Shown one piece after another: positions 49,743 through 60,528 of a stretch of 64,000 nt of DNA (the stretch's first letter is position 1; every line of letters begins with the position of its first letter). A program made the position numbers and the translations under genes. Under the pieces are notes generated by a model that was not told where the DNA came from, searched no databases, and saw only the letters and a program-made list of their open reading frames with translations. Where the stretch lies: positions 3,222,501 through 3,286,500 of the forward strand of contig CANTUR010000057.1 in the NCBI GenBank assembly GCA_947683625.1, written 5' to 3'. The DNA comes from Mallotus nudiflorus (lineage: Eukaryota; Streptophyta; Magnoliopsida; Malpighiales; Euphorbiaceae).

Positions 49743-51390
49743 ATGCAACCTTAACAAACTGAAAGAATGGAACAACAAGAGGGAGGAAACTAGACCCTAG
49801 AAGACATCAAAGGAGCACTGATGGATGATATGAGAGCAATAATGCAAGATGAGTTAAGACAAGCTCTAGTGGGACTGATGCCACCACCTACTGCTGCTAC
49901 ACCACCCACTGCGGCCAACCCACCTGCTATGGGTCCACTACCTGTTAATAATGACAATACTAGGGAAATGAAGCTGGATGATGTTGAGAGTTATATGATT
50001 GAAAAAGAAAAAAAGGAATCACTTAAGCAAGTTCAAGAGCTAGAATCTAGACAGGTGAAGGCATTAACTTAGAAGATGTCTAAGATGGAGGAGTTGATGA
50101 GGGGACAAGGCTTAGGGTACCCATTTGACTTTGATGATATGATGCCATTTGAGGAAGATAGGCTACCTGACAAATTCAAGATGCCATAGTTGCAGAAGTT
50201 CGATGGTACTAGGGACTCGAGAATTCATCTCAGTTAATACACAACTACTATGAGTACCACTAAGGCTCCTTTATCTGTGGTTACTAAGTTATTTGTACTA
50301 TCCTTAGAGGGTACGACTTTTAATTGGTATCATGGGTTAGAGAAGTCTATCCGAGTAGATTGGAGAGAGTTGTGCACTACTTTTCTAAAGTAATATGACT
50401 ATAATACTAGACTTGAGGTGTCCATAAAAGATCTAGAACTAACCAAGCATAAGCCCAATGAATCATTTTTAGATTTTCTAACTAGGTTCATGAATAAGGC
50501 GGGAATGATGAAGAACAAATTGGCAGAGAAGGATCAGGTTAGGATGATAGTTCGAAATATGTTACCTAACCTAGTGGAGAGGTTGTAAATGATAAACCCT
50601 AAGACATTCGTAGACCTTTATAATGATGGGTTACAGGCTAAAGAGATCAAAAATGAGAAAAAGAAGGCTACTGTGAACATCGGAGCAAGAAATTACCCAA
50701 CTAGAGGCATGCAGCAAGGAAATACCAGCCGAGTCATAGGAGTTCATGCTATCCAAAAACCTAGGAGATTCTTAAATTTCAATTAACCCTTATCCAAAGT
50801 GCTATATCATCTCATACAAAAAAGGCCTCCTTAGACCCTTAACCCCTTCTAGACCACAAAACCCAAACTTCCCTAGTTTTCATTAAAACAGTTATTGCAA
50901 GTTTCATCAAGTTGCTGGCCATTCTATTGACTCTTGCATGTGTCTTAAACACGAAATCCAAAACCTCATAGACTCTGGAAAGATCACAGACCCTGAAAAG
51001 TCAAGCCCAAACTTTAGCACCAGAAGCAATCCTTTTCCAAACTACCAAAACATGCCATCTCCAACAACTATAATGATCAACTCATGAGTAAGTGAGAAAG
51101 AAGTGGTAAACTCCTTTAAGGATCTAAACCTTAAAATCAATGAGCAATCTCCTAATTTCCCCAAAGATGTAGAAAGAGTTAAAGATTTGTTGGGTCAGCC
51201 CTCAAGCAAGTTTGACTATAAGGTGTTTTACACTAAACCACCTTCTTTTGACATACCTTTCAAGTAGATTGTGCCTACAAGATGGGGTAATGAGTTTGAT
51301 GATGAGAAACTGCAAGACAAGAAAGAAACATGCATAGTGGAGGTACAAAAAGATGAAGTCATAGAGACAATTGGCAAACAGATGCAAGAA
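49743..51390 (+). pseudogene. gag: Tat-like element gag pseudogene
   Basis: Starts at ATG 49743 or 49767. An N-terminal region (MDDMRAIMQDELRQALVGLM) and a Pro/Ala-rich segment precede the retrotransposon gag domain: PDKFKMP, FDGTRDSRIHL, FNWYHGLEKSIRVDWRELC, ESFLDFLTRFMNKAGMM. One frame holds to 50786, with TAG/TAA stops only. After a frameshift a Cys/His block YCKFHQVAGHSIDSC (about 50893-50937) and an acidic tail follow. No pol frame continues it. The capsid-type function is inferred from the family. Confidence 0.85.
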
Positions 51391-53670
51391 TAATTATTAT
51401 GTCAACCACCTCAAGGACAATCACTATGAGACTCAGCATCCCTAGTATTTAGAATAGGAAATAAAATTTCTTATTTTCTTATTTAAATAAAATTTTAGTT
51501 TCTTTAGAACTTGTTTTATTTTAGTGATCAATGATATAAATTCTGATTATGCTCACTTATGTAATATGCATCCTGATGGTACTACACATTGTGATATTGA
51601 TCGCATCTTTATGTTTGACAAAAATTTAATTCAATTAGATTCTTTCAGTAAGGGCACAAATGTAAACTTAAAGAATAGTCTTATATCACATGACATAACT
51701 TCTAATGAGAGAAAAATCTGAGGAAAAATAAGAAGAATGATAAAAAAGAGAAGAAAAATAAAGAGAGAGAAAAAGAAAAAGAACAGTAAGATGAAAAATT
51801 AAAGAGAAAATTTAGGATTAATTGATTATAGGAGTTATGTCATGTGATGTAATGAATGTTCTCATTTTTTCCCTAATGAATGAGTAAAATTGAATTAGAG
51901 ATTTTTTTTAAATATCGCATAATCATCTTTATCATATTGCATAAGTATCTGAATGTAAAGACATTACATAATGAAAGCTAAAATCAAAGCTATGAGATCA
52001 CTACTTTAGTTATGTTTCCTTTGTAATTTTCCTTATAAGCCTAGGGTCCCCTTATACCTTGAGAATTCAAATGGCTCAATAACTTGCATTGTAAGTCTTG
52101 TCCTATAACTATCATCAATCATTGCATCAATATCAAGCTCAAGAGTTCTTCAAAGTGCAAGTCAAGTTGATTTCATCATTAAGAACTTGCTTCGGTCAGT
52201 TTGTCTATTCCTCTACATGTCCAATGCATGAGAGTACAACTAGAAGGGTTAATAAGTCAAAGGATCAACAATAGCAGTGAACAAACTGTGTCTCTTGCAC
52301 ATAAAAATGAAAAAAGACTGCTAGAATAGCATAAATGAATCCAGAATGGAACTGGGGGAAAAATACAACTCAAGGGGCAAATTGTGTCTGCATTCAAAGA
52401 GCGAAGATGGATGCTGAAGTGTAAAAGCTAATACCTCAATCATTATATAGGAAAACCAGTAACAAAAAGAAAATTTCAGTCACAAGTTCTATTATAAAGC
52501 CATGGACCCTATTTGTTAGCCTAGTAATCAGTCTGATGAATCGTATCAGAAGCTTCAACATCAGAAGTACCAACAGCAAATCATTCAATGCTCAAACTGA
52601 TAGGCTATTGATGAGTGGCTCTGTTCCAAATAGGAGACCTATTAGGATCATGCACATTATACATAACATGCATACACTTGCATACATTTTTAGGAAATAT
52701 TTATTTTGTATAATAAAAGTCTTTGAGCCTAGACAAGATTATGCAAATACTCTGCTATTAACATTTGAAATTAGTGTTGGAAGAATAGGAAAGTAGTCAG
52801 AGTATTCGCATGTGAAACATTTGAAAGAATGAAAATAAGAGGAGTGACACTACCATGAAGCATTATCCTAGAAACTTCAAGAGGCTAGATCAGATGCTTA
52901 AGCTCCTCAGATTCAATATGCTAGGGAAGAATGCACTCAAAACTTGAGACAAATGCACTCTGAAAACTTCTTTAATTATGAAATAAAAACCTCTAACTCC
53001 TAAATGTTTTCTTTTGTAGGAAATATTGGGAAGAGAAACGAAGCCCTCTACCATAGCATTAATAGGATAAAGCCACAACTTCGATGGTGGAGCATCACAA
53101 CCTTGTGATCAGAGACATTATCACCATAATGAAAAGGAAGAATGTAAAAGAATAACATTGTATTCGGATAATTTTTTTACTAGCAAATAGGCCATACTAA
53201 CTTATGGTATTTTATGTAGGGAAAATAAAAGAGAACGAAGAAGGGAAAAGGAACTGATACATCAATAAGAATGGGCAAGATAGCAAATGCCAATTGCTCG
53301 TTAAAACCTCACCCTCTGTAAATACCAAAGGGAAGTAGGACAACTCTATCTCCTTTGATTTTGCAATAAAATAAATCCTCAATAAGAAAATTCACAAATT
53401 GAAAGGAAATTCATCCACTTCACGAGATCATGTGCAAAAAGCCTATCTCATGAATTTTGATCATAGTGGCTTTCTTTTATTAGCCTCACAGAATTCAATG
53501 AGTAAACAATTTTGCGCTAAGAGTTTATAAACTCTAATCAATCTAATGCTTGCTTTGCACACAAATAAGGGGAAAGAGATGCAAAAACAAAATCTGTGGA
53601 CATAAAACATAAATTGTTTGAATTTTAAAGTATCTTTTTAGTCTTTTGAATAATAAATGTGCATATAATC
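51391..53670. other. Non-coding interior of the Tat-like element
   Basis: A-rich DNA without recognisable protein domains. A Lys/Glu-codon-rich purine stretch lies at 51714-51800. Nothing resembling RT or integrase was seen on either strand. Confidence 0.6.
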
Positions 53671-54025
53671 TACTCCAATGCTCAGAAATGAGTATGAGTA
53701 AAAAATCCCTTGACGGTATCCATGCTGAGTAATATAAGAAAGGCAAGGGAATAATAAGAGAAGAATAGAAAAAAGAGCAAGCATAATTTACTCCAATGCT
53801 CAGAAATGAGTAATAGTATGAACATAAAACGTTTGGTGGCATCCATGTTGAGTAATACAAGAAAGGCAAGGGAATACTAAAAGAGGACCATGTCAAAAAT
53901 TGCTCTATTTACTCTGATGCTCTATATGAGTATGAGTATCCAAAGGACCTTTCCAACGGTATCCACGCTGAGTAATATCAGAAAGGTGGGGAATACTCAG
54001 ATAAGGAAGGAAAGCACATAAGTTA
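53671..54025 (+). repeat. Array 1: three ~120-base tandem repeats
   Basis: Units begin at 53671, 53789 and 53910 with TACTC..ATGCTC, continue with GGTATCCA.GCTGAGTAATA (variants), and end with GAAAGGCAAGGGAATA. Confidence 0.85.
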
Positions 54026-54496
54026 AAATAATTGAAAGACTGTTTTGAGACTTAGAATCTAATCCATTTATGCTCAAATACCATAAGTCTTGTCTAGTAT
54101 ATTCTTTTTGAATTTAGGTGTGGAAGTAAGCTCTTCACTTGGTTATAAATATGCTCTCATCATAAAATGGTTAACGATGCCTCTACCCTTTACGAATGGT
54201 AAATAAATGATTGTCATGAGGATCAAAATAAAGGAGATTGGTTAAGTACTTATTATCTCGTGCAAAGTGATGAATTTTCTTATAAATTTTCAAAATAATA
54301 AGGTACTTTTGTACATTCATCTTGTTAAAACTAACTTCAACAATTATGTAGGAATTTTAAATCTAGAAGGGGGTATACTCAACTTGCAAAGTCAATCAAT
54401 GCAATAAAATTCAAAGTCACTCAACAAAAGTTCTAATTAGTTAGCACAATGAGTCCAAAGCATTTGACTCAAACAACAAAAGATAAAAATCAGGAA

Positions 54497-54935
54497 ACAG
54501 TTATGGACTGTAGCATCATCAAAGGCAAGCAATGAAAGGATTGTAGTTAATTTGCAAGCAATTATGGATTGTAGCATCATCAGTGAGCAACAAAAGGGTT
54601 GCAGCTAATCGCGAGCAATTATAGATTGTAGCATCATCAATGAGCAATGAAAGGGTTACAGCTAATCGCGAGCAGTTTTGGAGTTTTGGACTGCAGCATC
54701 ATCAGTGAGCAACGAAAGGGTTGTAGCTAATCATGAGCAGTTTTGGACTGCAACATCATCAATGAGTAAAAAAAGGGTTGTAACTAATCACAAGCAGTTT
54801 TGGACTGCAGCATCATCAATGAGCAACGAAGGGGTTGCAGCTAATCACAAGTAGTTATGGACTGTAGCATCAAAAGTGAGTAATGGAAGGGTTGTAGCTA
54901 ATCATGAGCAATTATGGATTACAGCATAATCGCAT
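54497..54935 (+). repeat. Array 2: eight 57-base tandem repeats
   Basis: The core A(C/T)TGTAGCATCATC starts at 54507, 54568, 54625, 54690, 54747, 54804, 54861 and 54918. Spacing is 57 bases except 61 for the first and 65 for the third, the latter explained by an inserted GAGTTTTG. Each unit also has GAGCAA.GAAAGGGTTG.AGCTAATC. Confidence 0.93.
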
Positions 54936-54944
54936 AATAAATCA

Positions 54945-55590
54945 GCATCATATGACCGAGTGTGATGTTTCTTTTCAAATCAGACTATACAACCAAGTGT
55001 AGTCAGCATTGTACAATCAAATGCAATGTATTTTCAATAGATTATACGACCAAGTATAATCAGCATCATATGACCGAGTGTTATGTTTCTTTTCAAATCA
55101 GGCTATATGACCGAGTATAGCTAGCATTGTACAACCAAGTGCAATATGTCCTCAAGATTATACGACCGAGTATATTCAACATCATACGACCGAGTGTGAT
55201 GCCTCTTTTCAAATGAGACTATACGACCGAGTGTAGTCGGCATTGTACGACTGAGTGCAATGTATCTTCAATCGATTATACGATCAAGTATAATCAACAT
55301 CATACGACCGAGTACGATGTTTCTTTTCACAATAGACTATATGACCGATTGTAGTCGGCATTGTATGACCGAATAAAATGTATCCTCAATCGATTATATG
55401 ACCGAGTATAATCGGCATCATATGACCGAGTATGATGTTATGCTAAACGTTTAAGTATAGTCAGCATTGTACAACTGAATACAATGTGTTTCATTCACTC
55501 AAGGTTATATGACTGAGTATAATCAATATCATACGACTGAGTATGATATGTCATTTGAAATGTTGTATGTCCAAGTATAGCAAATTCATA
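54945..55590 (+). repeat. Array 3: ~118-base units, each of four hairpins
   Basis: The CATCATA mark recurs at 54947, 55064, 55180, 55298 and 55416 (spacing 116-118). Each unit has four stem-loops with the common loop GACCGA and flanking AC/GT. Stems are of four kinds: CATCATAC/GTGTGATG, GACTATAC/GTGTAGTC, CATTGTAC/GTGCAATG and GATTATAC/GTATAATC. Degenerate copies extend to about 55590. The frames contain stops, so it is non-coding. Confidence 0.9.
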
Positions 55591-55686
55591 AGCAAAAGCT
55601 TCAAGGAGTGAAGGTAAGTATCCTAACTTTCAATTTAGAAATTGGGTGCTATTTTGCTTTGCCGCAATTTCTCAAGCAAACAGTGA

Positions 55687-55700
55687 AAAAGGGGGGCAAC
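55687..55700 (+). other. Tat-like element polypurine tract
   Basis: AAAAAGGGGGGCAAC lies directly before the right LTR. Confidence 0.75.
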
Positions 55701-57697
55701 TGTAGACACCCAATTTCGAGATGACATGTTATGGATGCAGTAAAGGACTCCAGTGATGAAAATATCATGAATAGGTCTTTGATACTTAATCTTTAAAATT
55801 CTAAGGGTTTAAGTGTAGCTTTTAAAGGAAGGATTTAATATTTTCAGGGACTTTTTGTAATTAAATGTTAAAAAAATACCTATCGGAATTCCATAATTAT
55901 AATCGGAATTATGTAATTCTGGTTGGAATTACATAATTCCGATCGGCATTGTCTAATTCTGATCAGAATTACATAATCCCAGTAAGAATTGAATTCTTCC
56001 GTCTCTGTTTTTCTATTTTTAATTCAGTTTTAATTGGTTTAAAATTCCTAATTAACTCAATCCTAACTAGTTTAAAATTCCTAAATATAATTTTAAGTAT
56101 TAATCTTATACTTTAGGAATTAGAATCATATTAGGATTGGGGTTAGGCTTCCTAGTTCCACTATATGAAGAGAGAAGGAAGAAAAAAGAAAGGGGGGATG
56201 GTGAAGAGGGAAAAGAGAGAAGGAAGAAAAAAGAAGAGAAAGATAGGAAGAAAAAGAAAAGAGAGAAACGTTTTTTTTTTAATTTGTTTTTTATTCTCTT
56301 TTGAGTTATTTTTTTACAAAAAAATTCCTTTTAATTTAATAATTAATTCAAGATTCATAGAGAATTTTTGAAAAAGAGAAGGTTTATCAAGAACGATGAA
56401 CTACCAATCTGAGGAGTACCCCAAATCATTCATAAGCATCATCATCTTCTTCTTATTTCTTTATTTTTATTTTTATATTATTAATTATTTTTTTCTTTCA
56501 TGATATTTTCATAATTTATTCATTAATTATAATTTTATCTTTTTATTTTGGTGAGTACGGATGAAAACACATGGTGATCCAATGGAAGGGATAAATTCAT
56601 GAAAAGCCTGTGGAAAATTAGGGATAAAGCCTCGTAGAGATTTAGTTTCTAGGGTTTTATTTTTATTTTTATTGTCTTTATTTTGTTCTTTATTTTTTAT
56701 TTTATTAATTGTTTTATGAATTAATGTAATAGCCTAAATAGTGGGAGTAATAAAATTATATGTATGGTTGCATGTTTATTTTGATGAAATTGGTTAGTAA
56801 AAATTAGGTTTCTAATTAGGTAATTACTTAAAATCAATGGAGGAAGTAGATTTATTTAGGTTGCTTACAATTAAATAGGATATTAGTAAGGATTAGTTTA
56901 ATTATTTGTTTGATCTTATTTAATTGTTTTTTATTTGTTTATTTTATATGTTTTGGGCCTTAAGCCCATTTTAGGCTTTGATTAATTTATTTAAGTTTAG
57001 GTAATTCTTTTAGCTTATCTCACTTAATAATTAATTAGGTTTAATTAATTAAAATATATTTTTAGATCCATAATTAATTAGATTTTAGATTAGAAATATC
57101 CTTAGGCCCATTTAATTAATTAGACATAGGCTCACCTAATTTTATTTAATTAATTTAGACTTAGCCCACTTAATTTAAGCTTTTTTTTTCGTAATTTATA
57201 AATTTAAGATCACTATTTAATTAAAACGTATAAAATTAAACCCATTAATTCAAATATTCCATAATATGTAGACTTTAGCTCATTTATTTAAAATCCATGT
57301 AGATTAGACTAACTTAGGGATTATGTGATTCATTGAATGCATTATTTACTTGTATATTTCATGACTAGTTTGCCTTAGAGTTTATTGTTTTTAGGGTTTA
57401 TATGAAATTGCATGTAAATAGAGAATAATATAATAATTCATAAAGTAATTCTAAATGAACACAAGACTGAAAGAAGTTGGTATTCTGTATCCAGAATGTC
57501 CTAGTTGTGGTGCTAGCTTTCTTTTAAGGAATCGAGTACCGCCGTTTCGATTTGTCCCATTTATTACCTTGGGTGGCGACTCATCATCTCCATGCCATGT
57601 CTTTGTGACAGTGGTTACTGTGTTATCTTGAGCCCTGAGCTCAAATAGTATCGCGGTTGCTAAAATCTTGGAAGCGCACTAAACCCCGTCGTCTATA
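55701..57697 (+). repeat. Tat-like element 3' LTR
   Basis: Begins TGTAGACACCC and ends GTCGTCTATA (CA changed to TA). It matches 46819-48854 along its length, apart from one deletion of about 60 bases near its start. Confidence 0.85.
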
Positions 57698-58385
57698 ATC
57701 GTCCATCACAGTAAACCAAATGAAAACAATATTTTACCTCCTATTTATAGCCACACTATAATACATATCGACCTCCTCAACAATAGGATTCTTGTCCTCC
57801 ATATTCTTCACCAGCTAGAGGTCATGGCTATTAAGGTAAATGTCAAATCTGTGGTTTCATAAGTCACTCTACTCGACAATGTCAACTAGTTCCACCCCAA
57901 ACTTGGGATTCCATTCCAGCACCATCTCATGGTCCTCGTCCACTTTCTAGAGTTAATACAACTATTCATTATCCAAAAGCAAATGCCAATTCTACTTGGG
58001 TAATGGATTCAAGTGCATCTCATCATGTCACTACTAATTTGGCTAATCTCTTGCTTCATAAACTGTATAACGAATCAAATCATGTTATAATTGGTGAGGG
58101 TACATGTCTTTCAATTAAAAATATGCGTTCTATGCATTTTCGAATATCAAACAATTCACTTCTACTCAACAATGTTCTACAAGTTCCTTCTATGTCATTA
58201 AATTTAGTTTATGTTGGGGCACTATGTGACACTAATGATGTATATGTTCTTTTCTTTGAAAAATGCTTTCAGGTATAGGACCGTCCAACCGGGAAAACTA
58301 TGGTCACGAGACAGCATAAGGACAGAGTTTGCCTATGGCCAAAACAAAACTCAATTGTCAAAGTCTCTCATCATCAGTTCCTTGC
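57698..58385 (+). pseudogene. Copia-3 zinc knuckle and protease piece
   Basis: Continues the gag frame after the Tat-like element: a Tyr/Pro/Gln-rich stretch, then CQICGFISHSTRQC (about 57846-57890), then the protease site VMDSSASHHVTTNLANL (58001-58050; the usual DSGA is DSSA here) up to VSHHQFLA, where the solo LTR begins. Active protease would need Asp-Ser/Thr-Gly, so the G to S change suggests loss. Confidence 0.85.
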
Positions 58386-60528
58386 TATAAGCACCCAATT
58401 TTGGGATGATAAATTGTGGATGCGACAGAGGCACCCAATTTTGGGATGATAAATTATGGATGCAAAAGAGGACTCTAATGATGAAAATATCATAAATAGA
58501 TCTTCAATACTTGAAGTTTAAAACCTCAAAAGTCTAAATGCATTTTACAAAGAAATGGTTTAATGTTTTCAAGAACTGAATTGTAATACCTTTAAGGACC
58601 TAATTGAAAATTTAAAATTTTTGCAAAGGTCCTTTTGTAATTAAATGTTAAAAAAATTATTATAGATTGAAAATCTACAATTTCGATCGAAAATCTACAA
58701 TTCCCACTAGAATTGTAGATTTTCGATTGGAATAAAAAAATTATTACAAATCGAAAATCTACAATTACGATCATAATTGTATTATTTTGATCGGGTCCCG
58801 CACTATTTTTTCAATTTTTTTAATTTTTGAAAATATTTTTCCTAAATTTTGATTGGCTAAAAATTTTCTAAAATTTATTTTTTTTAGGAAATAAAGTCAT
58901 TTTAAAATTGGAACTCTTAAGTTTGTAGGATTAGAGTTTTTGACTCTTTTCCTATATAAGGATAGTTTTGGCTCTTGAAAAAGGGGCTCTCTCTTTGGAC
59001 TATCTCTCTTTTGGCTTAAAAAAGTTCTCTTCATATTTTTCTTTGAGGCATTACGTACAATATTTTTCTTTAGATTTTCTTTGTTTATTTGGAGCAAGAG
59101 CAATAAACCTTTGAAGAGGAGGACATCAAGTTTTTGAAGATCTATTAAAAGCAATAGTGATTGATAACACTCTGAGGAGCTAATCAATAGTACACCTATT
59201 CAATCATCCCTTCTTCTGCCCTTTTCTTTTTATTTTATTTGATTATTTAGTTTTAATTTAATTTAATTTAATTTTAATTTTAATTTTATTTAAGCTCTAA
59301 TCATTATTTATTTTGCTTTTGGGTTCATAATTATGGTAGGAGTAACCTAAGCTGTGGAGTAGCATGTGATTAAACAAGAACAAAATTCATGAAGATCCAT
59401 TAATGGTTAGAATTGAAGACCCAATAGTGAGAATAATAGAATTTGGTTTGTGTGTTTTTTTATTTTAATTTAATCAAATAGTAAAATTAGGGTTTTCATT
59501 GGGCAATTAATTAAAATTAATGGTTAAAAAAATCCTTAGGTTTTCAATTAAATTAGAGTTAAGTTGGTAAATTTGGTTTTGCTTGATTGATTATTTTATT
59601 TTATTGTTTATGGTCACTTTAATTAAATTAGGGTTTAAGCATAAGTTAAATTAATTGTTTGATCTTTTTATTTATTTAGCTTGACATTTATTATTGTTTA
59701 TGGGCTTGTTTATTTGTGTTTATATGTTTCGAGCTCTAGACCCACATTAGGCTTTAACCCATTTAAATTTAGGTTTTTTAGGTTTAATTAATTAAAATGC
59801 ATTTTAGGCCCATAATTAATTAGATTTAGGGTAGAGATAACTTAGGCCAATTTAGTTAATTAGACATAGGCCCACCTAATTTAATTTAATTAATTTAGAC
59901 TTAGCCCACTTAATTTAAGTATTTTTCATAATTTATAAATTTAAGATTATTTCATTATTAAAACATATAGAATTAGGCCCATTAATTTAAATACTCCATA
60001 ATTTGTAGATTTAGGCCCATTTTTAGAATTAAAATAAATAGACTTAAGTTCACTCAATTAAAATTAAATAGGAATTAGGCACATTAGTCTTTAGCTCACT
60101 TGTAAATTAAAACATGTAGATTTAGCCCATTTAAATAAAAATTAATCTAGATTAGACTAACCTAGGGATTGTATTAAATGCATTATTTACTTGTATTTTT
60201 CATGACTAGTTTGCCTTGGAGTAAAGGTTTATACGAAATTGCATGTAAATAGAGGATAATATAATAATTCATAAAGGAATTCTAAAAGAACATAAGACTA
60301 AAATAAGTTGGTATTCCGTATCCAGAATCTCCTAGTTGTAGTGCCAGCTTTCTTTTAGTGAATCGAGTACCACCTTTTCGATTTGTCCTAGTTATTACCC
60401 TAGGTGGCGACTCCTCATCTCCACGCCATGTTTTTGTGACAGTGGTTAGTGTGTTCTCTAGAGCCCTGAGCTCAAACAATGTCGTTGTTGCTAAAATCTT
60501 GGACGCGTGCTAAACCCCGTCGTCTACA
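58386..60528 (+). mobile_element. Solo LTR related to the Tat-like element
   Basis: Begins TATAAGCACCC and ends CGTCGTCTACA. It is flanked by CTTGC and CCTGC (target duplication with one transition). It shares the LTR blocks of 46819-48854 (GGCGACTCCTCATCTCCA, AAAATCTTGGACGCGTGC), but much of its 5' half has diverged. The first ~45 bases are duplicated in tandem (GCACCCAATTTTGGGATGAT at 58391 and 58431). Confidence 0.85.

Larger units (their letters stand above)
46819..57697 (+). mobile_element. Tat-like non-autonomous LTR element
   Basis: LTRs of about 2.0 kb (46819-48854, 55701-57697), a primer site TGGCGACTCCACTG after the left LTR, a gag relic only (49743-51390), no RT, protease or integrase found, long non-coding DNA with three tandem arrays, and a polypurine tract (AAAAAGGGGGGC) before the right LTR. 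The primer site and tandem repeats are features described for Tat/Ogre-lineage gypsy elements. No clear 5-base target duplication (GTCAC versus ATCGT). Confidence 0.82.

Noticed and set aside
54945..55590. CRISPR-like regular repeats
   Set aside because: There are no unique spacers. All segments are related hairpins in a plant retroelement, and no cas genes are present.
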